From: Streptomyces sp. SKN60 | GTDB taxonomy: Bacteria; Actinomycetota; Actinomycetes; Streptomycetales; Streptomycetaceae | Reading direction: 5' to 3' | DNA length: 64,000 bases | Assembly (NCBI RefSeq): GCF_026236535.1 | Contig: NZ_JAHTMW010000020.1 | Coordinates: 81,595-145,594 of the forward strand | In this document: in pieces, positions 52,516-60,233 of the stretch | How the letters are laid out: each line of letters starts with the position of its first letter | Numbering within the stretch: position 1 is the first letter of the stretch | Position numbers and translations under genes: made by a program | Notes under the pieces: generated by a model | The model's database searches: none | Seen by the model: the letters and a program-made list of their open reading frames with translations, nothing else | What the model was told of the DNA's origin: nothing

Positions 52516-54269
52516 CAGTACTTACGCTCCATCGGCTGGTAGCGGGTCTGGACGACCGGCTTGTAGTCGAGACGGACGGTCTCGGAGCCGTCCTCGCCGA
52601 CCTCGCGGTACGCCATGGTGTGGCGCATGAAGTTGACGTCGTCGCGGTTCGGGTAGTCCTCGCGGTAGTGACCGCCGCGGGACTCCTTGCGCGCCAGGGC
52701 CGAGATGGCCATGACCTCGGCCAGGTCGAGCAGGTTGCCCAGCTCGACGGCCTCCAGGAGGTCGGTGTTGAAGCGCTTGCCCTTGTCCTGGATGGACACG
52801 TTCTTGTAGCGCTCGCGCAGCTCGGCGATCTTCTCGACGGCCGTCTTGATGGTCTGCTCCGTACGGAACACCATCACGTTGGCGTCCATCGTCTCCTGGA
52901 GCTCGCGGCGCAGCTCGGCGACCCGCTCGCTGCCCGTGGAGTTGCGCAGGTTCTCGATCTGCTCGACGACCTTGGCCTCCGGGTTCTCCGGCAGCTCGAC
53001 GAAGTCGTGCTTGTGGGAGTACTCGGCGGCGGCGATGCCGGCGCGGCGCCCGAAGACGTTGATGTCGAGCAGCGAGTTGGTGCCGAGGCGGTTGGCGCCG
53101 TGCACCGACACGCAGGCGACCTCGCCGGCCGCGTACAGACCCGGGACGACGGTGGTGTTGTCCGAGAGGACCTCACCCTCGACGTTGGTCGGGATGCCGC
53201 CCATGGCGTAGTGCGCGGTGGGCTGGATCGGGATCGGGTCCGTGTAGGGCTCGATGCCGAGGTAGGTGCGCGCGAACTCGGTGATGTCCGGGAGCTTGGC
53301 GTCCAGCTGCTCCGGCGGGAGGTGCGTCAGGTCCAGGTAGACGTGGTCGCCCTCGGGACCGCAGCCGCGGCCCTCGCGGATCTCCGTGTAGATGGAGCGG
53401 GACACGACGTCACGGGACGCGAGGTCCTTCATGACCGGCGCGTACTTCTCCATGAAGCGCTCGCCGTCCTTGTTGCGGAGGATGCCGCCCTCACCGCGGG
53501 CGCCCTCCGTCAGCAGGATGCCCATGCGCCAGATGCCCGTCGGGTGGAACTGGAAGAACTCCATGTCCTCCAGCGGCAGACCGCGGCGGAAGCACGCGGC
53601 CTGGCCGTCACCGGTCAGGGTGTGGGCGTTGGAGGTCACCTTGAAGAACTTGCCGGTGCCGCCGGACGCGTAGATGACCGACTTCGCCTGGAAGACGTGG
53701 ATCTCGCCGGTCGCCAGCTCGTAGGCCACCACACCGGCGGAGTGCTTGACGCCGTCGACCTCGGTGATCAGCTGGTCCAGGACGTAGAACTCGTTGAAGA
53801 ACTCCACGCCCTCCTTGACGCAGTTCTGGAACAGCGTCTGGAGGATCATGTGGCCGGTGCGGTCCGCGGCGTAGCACGCGCGGCGGACCGGGGCCTCGCC
53901 GTGGTTGCGGGAGTGACCGCCGAAGCGGCGCTGGTCGATCTCGCCCTTCGGGGTGCGGTTGAAGGGGAGACCCATCTTCTCCAGGTCGAGGACGGCGTCG
54001 ATGGCCTCCTTCGCCAGGATCTCGGCGGCGTCCTGGTCGACCAGGTAGTCACCGCCCTTGATCGTGTCGAAGGTGTGCCACTCCCAGTTGTCCTCCTCCA
54101 CGTTGGCCAGCGCGGCGGCCATGCCGCCCTGCGCGGCGCCCGTGTGGGAGCGGGTGGGGTACAGCTTCGTCAGCACGGCGGTGCGGCTGCGCTTCGTCGC
54201 CTCGATGGCGGCGCGCATGCCGGCGCCGCCGGCGCCGACGATGACGGTGTCGTACTTGTGGAACTTCAT
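52515..54269 (-). CDS. sdhA: Succinate dehydrogenase flavoprotein subunit
   Basis: 584 residues. The FAD-binding loop is TVIVGAGGAGMRAAIEA. The covalent-flavin His is in TRSHTGAAQGGM. Active-site residues lie in RRFGGHSRNHGEAPVRRACY and GANRLGTNSLLDINVFGRRAG. It oxidises succinate to fumarate in the TCA cycle and respiratory complex II. It starts 24 bases after sdhD, with ATG 54269 and a GAGGTAAC-type ribosome-binding site. Confidence 0.97.
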   Translation of the reverse strand: MKFHKYDTVIVGAGGAGMRAAIEATKRSRTAVLTKLYPTRSHTGAAQGGMAAALANVEEDNWEWHTFDTIKGGDYLVDQDAAEILAKEAIDAVLDLEKMGLPFNRTPKGEIDQRRFGGHSRNHGEAPVRRACYAADRTGHMILQTLFQNCVKEGVEFFNEFYVLDQLITEVDGVKHSAGVVAYELATGEIHVFQAKSVIYASGGTGKFFKVTSNAHTLTGDGQAACFRRGLPLEDMEFFQFHPTGIWRMGILLTEGARGEGGILRNKDGERFMEKYAPVMKDLASRDVVSRSIYTEIREGRGCGPEGDHVYLDLTHLPPEQLDAKLPDITEFARTYLGIEPYTDPIPIQPTAHYAMGGIPTNVEGEVLSDNTTVVPGLYAAGEVACVSVHGANRLGTNSLLDINVFGRRAGIAAAEYSHKHDFVELPENPEAKVVEQIENLRNSTGSERVAELRRELQETMDANVMVFRTEQTIKTAVEKIAELRERYKNVSIQDKGKRFNTDLLEAVELGNLLDLAEVMAISALARKESRGGHYREDYPNRDDVNFMRHTMAYREVGEDGSETVRLDYKPVVQTRYQPMERKY

Positions 54270-54293
54270 GACGTGGTTACCTCAGCCCCGTGC

Positions 54294-54767
54294 CTAGCGG
54301 ATGTTCGGGTCGAAGGTGAAGATCACCAGCGTGCCCAGAAGGATGGTGAACACCGTGGCGGTGTACAGCAGGCCCTTGAGCCACAGGCGCGTGTTGGCCC
54401 GCTCCGCGTAGTCGTTGATGACCGTGCGGAGGCCGTTGGCGCCGTGCAGCATCGCGAGCCACAGCATCAGCAGGTCCCAGACCTGCCAGAACGGGGACGC
54501 CCAGCGGCCGGCCACGAAGGCGAAGCCGATCTTGGAGACGCCGCCGTCCAGGAAGAGCTGGATCAGCAGGTGGCCGAGGACCAGGACGACGAGGACGACG
54601 CCGGAGAGGCGCATGAAGAGCCATGCGGCCATCTCGAAGTTGCCTCGGGTCGCCCGCGGGGTCTTGCCGGTGCGCTTGCGGGGGGCCTCGATGTACGGGG
54701 CGGGGTTGTCCACGTCGTAGGACGTGGCCTCGACGGGGCCGATGGCCGAAGTGGTGTCAGCGGACAT
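54294..54767 (-). CDS. sdhD: Succinate dehydrogenase hydrophobic membrane anchor subunit
   Basis: 157 residues with three membrane helices after a ~45-residue hydrophilic head. FEMAAWLFMRLSGVVLVVLV and GHLLIQLFLDGG contain the His likely to bind heme b. WDLLMLWLAMLHGANGLRTV and LLYTATVFTILLGTLVIFTF follow. With SdhC it anchors SdhAB and reduces quinone. It lies eight bases after sdhC. Confidence 0.93.
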   Translation of the reverse strand: MSADTTSAIGPVEATSYDVDNPAPYIEAPRKRTGKTPRATRGNFEMAAWLFMRLSGVVLVVLVLGHLLIQLFLDGGVSKIGFAFVAGRWASPFWQVWDLLMLWLAMLHGANGLRTVINDYAERANTRLWLKGLLYTATVFTILLGTLVIFTFDPNIR

Positions 54768-54775
54768 GAGTGGCG

Positions 54776-55156
54776 TCAGCTCCCGAACAGTTCACGTGCG
54801 GCGTGGCCGAGGACGGGGTACAGCGAGCCCGCCATCAGGACCACCCAGATGCCCACGACGGTCCAGAGCATCTGCTTCTGGTAGCGGGGGCCCTTGGCCC
54901 AGAAGTCCACGGCGATGACACGGAGACCGTTCAGCGCGTGGAAGAGGATGGCGGCGACGAGGCCGTACTCCAGCAGAGCGACGATCGGCGTCTTGTACGT
55001 CGCGACCACTTCGTCGTACGCCTCGGGGGAGACGCGGACGAGAGCGGTGTCCAGCACGTGTACGAACAGGAAGAAGAAGATGAGGACGCCGGTGACTCGG
55101 TGAGCCACCCAGGACCACATTCCTTCCCGGCCGCGGTACAGCGTTCCAGCCGGCAC
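54776..55156 (-). CDS. sdhC: Succinate dehydrogenase cytochrome b556 subunit
   Basis: 126 residues, three membrane helices. The family motif MWSWVAHRVTGVLIFFFLFVHVLD carries the conserved Ser/Arg quinone-site residues and a heme-ligand His. LLEYGLVAAILFHALNGLRVI and QMLWTVVGIWVVLMAGSLYP follow. The start is GTG 55156, preceded by CCGGAGGG. It is the first gene of the sdh operon. The upstream 160 bases show no promoter I can assign confidently. Confidence 0.93.
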   Translation of the reverse strand: MPAGTLYRGREGMWSWVAHRVTGVLIFFFLFVHVLDTALVRVSPEAYDEVVATYKTPIVALLEYGLVAAILFHALNGLRVIAVDFWAKGPRYQKQMLWTVVGIWVVLMAGSLYPVLGHAARELFGS

Positions 55157-55348
55157 GGAAAAACCCTCCGGGAGCGGGGATCGGGGCCGGCCGGCTTCTC
55201 TGTCGGTCTGGCCCGGCCGGGTACGGTCCACCGGCCCCGGTCATCGTAGCCACCACTCGTGGGTTCGCTCGCGCGGGGTCCATAGGTGTGATCAAACAGG
55301 CACGGACGGACTATCGTTCAACCCTGAATCGCCGCATTCCGGACGAAT

Positions 55349-55891
55349 TCACGAGCCGGCGACCGAACGGGTGAGGCGGCTCCGGGCGAGCCGGCGCAGC
55401 TCCTCGGCGGCGACCACCCGTTCCTCCTCCCTTTCGTTGCCGAGCCGTGACCGGATGCCCGCGAGCACCTGGTTCAGGCGTTCGCCCGCCGGGACCCCGT
55501 CCAGGCTGATGACGAACGCGTGCCCGAAGCTCGCCTCGTACGCGGCGAGGGCGGCGCCGAGCGCGGTGCGGGCGGCCGGCGGCGCGTCCGGGTGCGGCAG
55601 CGCGGCGGTCTCGCGGGCCAGCGCCTCGTCGAGGTCCGCCTTGGACAGGTCGTAGCCGGCCTCGTCGGCGGCGGCGAGCAGCGCGTCGACGGTCGGGTAC
55701 GGCCGGTGCGCCGCCACCCGTTCGGCCCAGCGGCGGCTGCCGCAGCAGCTGAGCAGCCACTGCTCGGCGAGGCCCTGCGGGGCCGCGTTGAAGCGCACGA
55801 GGCTGGTGAGGTGCCGGGCGGCGGCCTGCTGGGCAGGTATCGCGGGCGGGATCGGGGTCCGGCAGGGTGCGGCGTGGGTGTCGCTGGTCAG
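55349..55891 (-). CDS. OHCU decarboxylase-like protein lacking the usual catalytic motif
   Basis: About 180 residues. It has the OHCU-decarboxylase scaffold: FNAAPQGLAEQWLLSCCGSRRWAERV and later AYEASFGHAFVISLDG and LRRLARSRL. The AHPRIG active-site motif of functional family members is replaced by ETAALPHPD, so decarboxylation of the uric-acid intermediate is doubtful. The start is uncertain. No ATG or GTG fits well; a CTG at 55891 follows GGAG at good spacing, and GTG codons at 56029 (too far, no ribosome-binding site) and 55798 (within the conserved part) are alternatives. Confidence 0.72.
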   Translation of the reverse strand: MTSDTHAAPCRTPIPPAIPAQQAAARHLTSLVRFNAAPQGLAEQWLLSCCGSRRWAERVAAHRPYPTVDALLAAADEAGYDLSKADLDEALARETAALPHPDAPPAARTALGAALAAYEASFGHAFVISLDGVPAGERLNQVLAGIRSRLGNEREEERVVAAEELRRLARSRLTRSVAGS

Positions 55892-56107
55892 CGGGGACTC
55901 CGGAAAGCGAGACGTGAACGACGTAAACGACGTGAAGACGTGAAGGTGTCGGGGGAGATGGGTGGGGTGAGTGTGACGCCACGCTATCGGCGGGAAGGGG
56001 GAAGTGTCCGACGGGTGCGCGAATTTCACCTGGACGAGTGGGTTTCGTCATGAGGGTGGACAAGAGATCCGGGATGCCGGGCTTCGTGCGATGAGGGAGG
56101 ATTCCGG

Positions 56108-57754
56108 GTGATGCGGTACTCCATACGGGGGCCCCGACGGGGCCCCGCACTCCTGGCGGCCGCGGTGGCACTGGTCACCGTGGCGGCCTGCTCCGACGGT
56201 TCCTCCTCCGCCCCGCCCGCCGGTACGGGCGCCGGGACGACCGCCCCGACCGCGGCCCCCACCTCCGCGCCGCCGCCCCCGAGTCCGACGCCGAAGCCGA
56301 GCCCGACGCCGACGAAGACGTATCCGCTGTCCGCCGCCCCGCAGGTGGTGCCCGCCGTCCGCGCCCACCAGGCGGCCCGCGGCCCCGGCTGGAAGCCCGG
56401 CCCGGACACCGGCGTCGTGGTCGCCGCGAAAGACGAGGCCGTGCTCGGCGACGAGGCGAAGCTGATCGCGGGCGAGCTGCGCGTCCCGTACCGCGGCACC
56501 GCCGCCGCCCGCCCCGGCGACGTCACCCTCGCGCTCGGCGGCGGGGGCGCCGCCGAGTCGTACACCCTCACCGTCCGCGACGGCGGGATCCGCATCACCG
56601 GACCCGACCAGGCCGGCGTCTTCTACGGCACCCGCACCCTCAAACAGTCCGTCAACGCCACCGGCGCGATGCCCGAGGGCACCGTCACCGACGCCCCCGC
56701 CAAGCCGCAGCGCGGACTGATGGTCGACATCGCCCGCAAGTACTTCACCGCGGACTGGATCGAGGACCGGCTGCGCGAGATGGCCGACCTCAAGCTCAAC
56801 CAGCTCGGCCTGCACTTCTCCGACGACCAGGGCTTCCGGATCGCCTCCGACACCCACCCCGAGATCGTCTCCGAACGGCACCTCAGCAAGGCCGAGGTGC
56901 GCCGGATCGTGGCCCTCGCGCAGAGCCTCCACATCCAGGTCGTCCCCGAGATCGACTCGCCCGGACACCTCGGCGCGGTCATCGACGCGCACCCGGACCT
57001 CCAGCTGGTCAGCGCGACCGGCCGCCGGCCGCGCGGCACCGTCGACATCTCGAACCCGGCCGCCGCGAAGATCGTGGACGAGCTGCTGCGCGAGTACACG
57101 GGCCTGTTCCCCGGCGCGTACTGGCACCTCGGCGGCGACGAGTACGTGGCCCTGATGGCGAAGAACCCCGAGGCGACGTATCCGGAGCTGGCCCGCGCCG
57201 CGACCGCGAAGTACGGCCCCTCGGGCCGGATCCAGGACCTGGCCACCGGCTGGCTCAACGACCGCGCGGCAGTCGTCCGCCCGACGGGCAAGGCGCTGCG
57301 CGCCTGGAACGACGGCTTCTTCGCCGGCGGCGTCACCAGCGCCGCCCCGGACCTCCAGGTCGCCTACTGGACCGGCGCCGAGATCGGGGCCCGCACCCCG
57401 ACCTCGTACCTGAGCGCCGGCCGCAAGATGATCAACTACAACGACGTGTTCCTCTACTACATCCTCGGCCAGCCCCGCGGCCAGACCTACCCCACCGGCC
57501 GGCGCATCTACGAGCAGTGGACCCCGCTGGTGCTGCGCGGCACCACCCCGGTCCCGGCCCGTTACGACCCCCAGATCCTCGGCGGCAGCTTCGCCGTCTG
57601 GTGCGACCTGGCGAACGCCCAGACCGAGGCCCAGGTCGCCGCCGGCATCCGGATGCCGCTCACGGCGACCGCCCAGAAGCTGTGGGACGCCCGCAAGCCC
57701 GCGGCGAGTTGGGCGGCCTTCCAGTCGCTGGCCGCGAAGGTGCGTGGCTCCTGA
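56108..57754 (+). CDS. Beta-N-acetylhexosaminidase lipoprotein (GH20)
   Basis: 548 residues. A signal peptide with lipobox VTVAAC (Cys about residue 28) and a Pro/Thr/Ser linker precede an N-terminal GH20b-like domain (about 100-200). The catalytic barrel follows: RGLMVDIARKYF, LHFSDDQGFRI, VVPEIDSPGHL, and the catalytic Asp-Glu pair in WHLGGDEYV. It removes terminal GlcNAc from chitin-derived or cell-wall sugars outside the cell. GTG 56108 and ATG 56111 are adjacent starts behind GAGGGAGGA. Confidence 0.92.
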   Translation: MMRYSIRGPRRGPALLAAAVALVTVAACSDGSSSAPPAGTGAGTTAPTAAPTSAPPPPSPTPKPSPTPTKTYPLSAAPQVVPAVRAHQAARGPGWKPGPDTGVVVAAKDEAVLGDEAKLIAGELRVPYRGTAAARPGDVTLALGGGGAAESYTLTVRDGGIRITGPDQAGVFYGTRTLKQSVNATGAMPEGTVTDAPAKPQRGLMVDIARKYFTADWIEDRLREMADLKLNQLGLHFSDDQGFRIASDTHPEIVSERHLSKAEVRRIVALAQSLHIQVVPEIDSPGHLGAVIDAHPDLQLVSATGRRPRGTVDISNPAAAKIVDELLREYTGLFPGAYWHLGGDEYVALMAKNPEATYPELARAATAKYGPSGRIQDLATGWLNDRAAVVRPTGKALRAWNDGFFAGGVTSAAPDLQVAYWTGAEIGARTPTSYLSAGRKMINYNDVFLYYILGQPRGQTYPTGRRIYEQWTPLVLRGTTPVPARYDPQILGGSFAVWCDLANAQTEAQVAAGIRMPLTATAQKLWDARKPAASWAAFQSLAAKVRGS

Positions 57755-57777
57755 AACTGCCAGCAAAGTGCTAGCGG

Positions 57778-57796
57778 TGCGACTACTCTTGTCGCA
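57778..57796 (+). promoter_or_regulatory. Operator overlapping the antitoxin start
   Basis: TGCGAC-N7-GTCGCA (57778-57796) is a perfect 6-bp inverted repeat ending at the A of the antitoxin ATG. TACTCT inside it could be the -10 of a leaderless transcript. Antitoxin binding here would block its own promoter. Confidence 0.55.
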
Positions 57797-58026
57797 TGGC
57801 CACTCTCTATGTGCGAGACCTGTCCGAGGAAGCGCTCGCGGAGCTGAAGATAAGGGCCGCCCGCAACCGGCAGTCGCTGCAGGCGTACGCGCGCACGCTG
57901 CTGGAGCAGGAGGCCGCGACGCCCTCCCTGGAGGACGTGATCGCACGGGTCCGTGAGCGGGTCACCGCTCGGCTCGCCACCGACGAGGTGCTCGACGAGA
58001 TCGAGCGTGGGAGGCGGCGAGAGTGA
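57796..58026 (+). CDS. Ribbon-helix-helix antitoxin-like protein (VapB/FitA type)
   Basis: 76 residues. The DNA-binding strand-helix-helix is ATLYVRDLSEEALAELKIRA, RNRQSLQAYARTLLEQEA, and an acidic tail (LEDVIARVRERVTARLATDE) follows for toxin binding. The gene overlaps the PIN toxin by four bases (GTGA). An inverted repeat overlaps its start codon, consistent with autoregulation. Confidence 0.87.
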   Translation: MATLYVRDLSEEALAELKIRAARNRQSLQAYARTLLEQEAATPSLEDVIARVRERVTARLATDEVLDEIERGRRRE

Positions 58027-58469
58027 TCGTCGTGGACGCCGGCGCACTGGTGATGCTGCTGGCCGACGCCGGGCCGGTCGGCGAGGCGCTGCGGGACCGC
58101 GTGGCCGCTGAGCGGCTGCTCGCGCCCTACCTCGCCGACATCGAGGTCAGCTCCGCCCTGCTCGGCCGCCATCGCGGCGGCAAGCTGACGGACCGCGAGC
58201 TCGACGACGCGCTGAGCGCGTTCGCCACGCTGCCGCTGCGGCGCGCCGAGCAGCTGCCCTTCCTGCCCCGGGTGCGCGAGCTGTACGCCAACCTCAGTCC
58301 GTGCGACGCGCTGTACGTCGCCCTCGCAGAGGGGTACGACGTCCCCCTGGTGACCAGCGACGGCCGGATCCGCGACGGGGCGCGGGCCCTGCGGGCGGCC
58401 TGCGTCGTCGAGGTCTTCAACGAGAAGGCGCTCGCTGACTCCGGGAGGCTTTCTCGCCACGAGGGGTGA
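58023..58469 (+). CDS. PIN-domain toxin-like protein (VapC type)
   Basis: 148 residues. PIN acidic residues: VVDAGALVMLL (Asp5), DIEVSSALLG (Glu), CDALYVALAEG (Asp) and VTSDGRIRDGA (Asp). This is a clear VapC-type nuclease, more canonical than the one at 28.2-28.6 kb. GTG 58023 overlaps the antitoxin stop. The target RNA is unknown. Confidence 0.9.
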   Translation: MIVVDAGALVMLLADAGPVGEALRDRVAAERLLAPYLADIEVSSALLGRHRGGKLTDRELDDALSAFATLPLRRAEQLPFLPRVRELYANLSPCDALYVALAEGYDVPLVTSDGRIRDGARALRAACVVEVFNEKALADSGRLSRHEG

Positions 58470-58547
58470 CGAAATCACGCCACTTGGCGCAGTATGCAGC
58501 GAACGCGCGGCGTGCACGGCGTCCGCATCGGTGGCGAGGAGGCGTCC

Positions 58548-59066
58548 ATGACGTCCGTGACGAGCACGAGCCTGCAGGAACTGATCGACCGGGCCGACGC
58601 CCGCGCCCTCGCGGCCGCCGGACTCGCCTGTCTCGACCGGTGTCTGCCGCTGCTCGCGCCGGACGGCGCGGACGTCCTGCGGCCGGTGTGGGCCGCGGTG
58701 GCCCGCGGCGACGGCGCGGCCTGGGGCGAGGCCGTCGCGAAGGCGCGGGTGGAACTGGCGGACGCCGCCGGGGCCCGTGAGGACGCCGGGCCGGTGCGCG
58801 CGATGCTCGACGGGGCGCCCGCCGACTGGATCGAGGCGCAGCTTCGGGACTGGACCCGGAGCTGCTCCGAGGCGGCCCTGGCCCTGCACGCCGGACTCGA
58901 CGCCAACGGGGCGGGCCCGCTGCACGCCGGTGAACTCCAGCGCCAGCGGGCCGTTCTCGAATCGGCCGCCCACGGCCCGACCGGGCTGCGCCGGGCCCGG
59001 GACCTGTCGACCGAGGGCGGGCGCGTCCTGCGCGCGGTCGTCTCGCGCAGGGCGCGCACCGCCTAG
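58548..59066 (+). CDS. Hypothetical helical protein
   Basis: 172 residues, Ala/Leu/Arg-rich and mostly helical (SLQELIDRADARALAAAGLA; LRDWTRSCSEAALALHAGLD). No membrane segment, signal sequence or domain that I recognise. ATG 58548 was chosen because GAGGAGG lies seven bases upstream. It lies 78 bases after the toxin gene and converges on the ClpC2-like gene. Confidence 0.7.
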   Translation: MTSVTSTSLQELIDRADARALAAAGLACLDRCLPLLAPDGADVLRPVWAAVARGDGAAWGEAVAKARVELADAAGAREDAGPVRAMLDGAPADWIEAQLRDWTRSCSEAALALHAGLDANGAGPLHAGELQRQRAVLESAAHGPTGLRRARDLSTEGGRVLRAVVSRRARTA

Positions 59067-59080
59067 GTTCTTTCGGGGCC

Positions 59081-59842
59081 TCAGGCCTCCTGGTCCGGCC
59101 CGGGCGCCGCGATCGACAGGGAGGCGATGGCCTCCGAGATCTCCCGCTCCGCCTTCGCCTTGTCGAGGCCGAGGCCCGCGAGCGTGCCCTTGCCGTCCTC
59201 GAACTCCAGGAGCGCGAGCAGGATGTGCTCGGTGCCCACGTAGTTGTGCCCGAGCCGCAGCGCCTCCCGGAAGGTGAGCTCCAGGACCTTCTTGGCGTCC
59301 GCGTCGTACGGGATGAGCGCGGGCACCTCCTCGACGGCCGGCGGCAGCGTCGCCGTGACCGCCTCGCGCACCTGCTCCGCGGTGACGCCCTGGCCGAGGA
59401 TCCAGTGACCCGCGAGCCCCTCGGGCTCCGCCAGCAGACCGAGCGTCAGATGGGCCGGGACCGTCTTGTCGTTGCGGGCGGCGGAGGCCTCGTTCTGCGC
59501 GGCCATCACGACGTTGCGGGCCCGGGGCGTGAACCGGCTGAAGCCCGCGTTCGGGTCCATCTTCGCCGCGTCCCCCTCCTTGTCGTCCTTGGGGACGAAG
59601 CGCTTCTGGGCGGCCTGCCGGGTGACGCCCATGCTCTTGCCGATGTCGGTCCAGGAGGCGCCGGTCCGCCGGGCCTGGTCCACGAAGTGGCCGATGAGGT
59701 GGTCGGCGACGTCGCCGAGGTGGTCCGCCGCGATGACCGCGTCGGACAGCTGGTCGAGGGCGTCGTCCGGGTGGGTCTTCTTGATCGCCTCGATCAGGTC
59801 GTCGAGTCGCACGGGGTTGCTCATGCCGAGTGGATTCGTCAT
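59081..59842 (-). CDS. ClpC2-like protein: HTH segment fused to Clp N-terminal repeats
   Basis: 253 residues and no ATPase domain. Residues ~10-75 include a helix-turn-helix-like segment (ASWTDIGKSMGVTRQAAQKRF). The rest is a double Clp_N repeat: FSRFTPRARNVVMAAQNEA, VPAHLTLGLLAEPEGL, then LELTFREALRLGHNYVGTEH and ILLALLE. The size and layout match mycobacterial ClpC2 (about 252 residues), described as a decoy that binds ClpC1-targeting antibiotics and controls its own gene. A promoter with three GTTGACA half-sites lies directly upstream, consistent with autoregulation. ATG 59842 is probably leaderless. Confidence 0.85.
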   Translation of the reverse strand: MTNPLGMSNPVRLDDLIEAIKKTHPDDALDQLSDAVIAADHLGDVADHLIGHFVDQARRTGASWTDIGKSMGVTRQAAQKRFVPKDDKEGDAAKMDPNAGFSRFTPRARNVVMAAQNEASAARNDKTVPAHLTLGLLAEPEGLAGHWILGQGVTAEQVREAVTATLPPAVEEVPALIPYDADAKKVLELTFREALRLGHNYVGTEHILLALLEFEDGKGTLAGLGLDKAKAEREISEAIASLSIAAPGPDQEA

Positions 59843-59849
59843 GAGTGCA

Positions 59850-59891
59850 ACCCTAGGTTGACAGCCCAAAGGTGTCAACCATCGGTTGACA
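59850..59891 (-). promoter_or_regulatory. Leaderless promoter with GTTGACA operator half-sites (ClpC2-like gene)
   Basis: On the minus strand, TTGACA (59878-59873), a 17-base spacer and TAGGGT (59855-59850) form a consensus promoter whose -10 ends seven bases before ATG 59842. Three half-sites overlap it: GTTGACA (59857-59863) and TGTCAAC (59873-59879) form an inverted repeat with a 9-base gap, and a further GTTGACA lies at 59885-59891. Confidence 0.8.
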
Positions 59892-59911
59892 ATGGGGCTG
59901 CGGGTGTCCGG

Positions 59912-59978
59912 AAGCGAGCCGGGAGCGAGCCGGGAGCGGGCCGGGAAACGAGCCGGGAAACGGACTGGGAAACGGCCG
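59912..59978. repeat. Tandem 11-base repeats
   Basis: Six degenerate copies of an ~11-base unit (GAGCCGGGAGC / GAGCCGGGAAAC variants) lie between the ClpC2-like promoter and two hairpins. No coding frame is apparent and the function is unknown. Confidence 0.7.
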
Positions 59979-59990
59979 GAAAAATGAAAA

Positions 59991-60063
59991 AGCGCCTGGT
60001 CACAGGCGCTGAGAAGGAAGACGACCGGGGCCGCCACCCCCCACAGGAGAGGCCCCGGTCGTC
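59991..60063. terminator. Two consecutive hairpins before the sigma factor gene
   Basis: AGCGCCTG (59991-59998) pairs with CAGGCGCT (60003-60010). A 13-base arm at 60020-60032 pairs perfectly with 60051-60063. They lie in the 391-base spacer between divergent genes, where no gene is visible. They may insulate the sigma gene from upstream transcription. Confidence 0.6.
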
Positions 60064-60233
60064 GTCCGCGGAGCCGCAGCACGGCCCCGTACTCCATACA
60101 GCGCCGGGCATGCGTTTTCTGTCACACCCCGTTTCCGAGCCTCCCCGGGGGAAGTTGCGAGTTGCACAAAGAATCGGACCCGCGTGGACGCGGCGCCCGA
60201 AAAGGACGTAGCGTTCTGCTGCGCCCGGGCGGC

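Noticed and set aside
55892..56029. GTG 56029 as start of the OHCU-decarboxylase-like gene
   Set aside because: The extra 46 residues are unlike the family, no ribosome-binding site precedes it, and the segment contains short direct repeats (ACGACGT) typical of leader DNA.
59912..59978. CRISPR array
   Set aside because: The units are 11 bases, contiguous and without spacers, and there are no cas genes.
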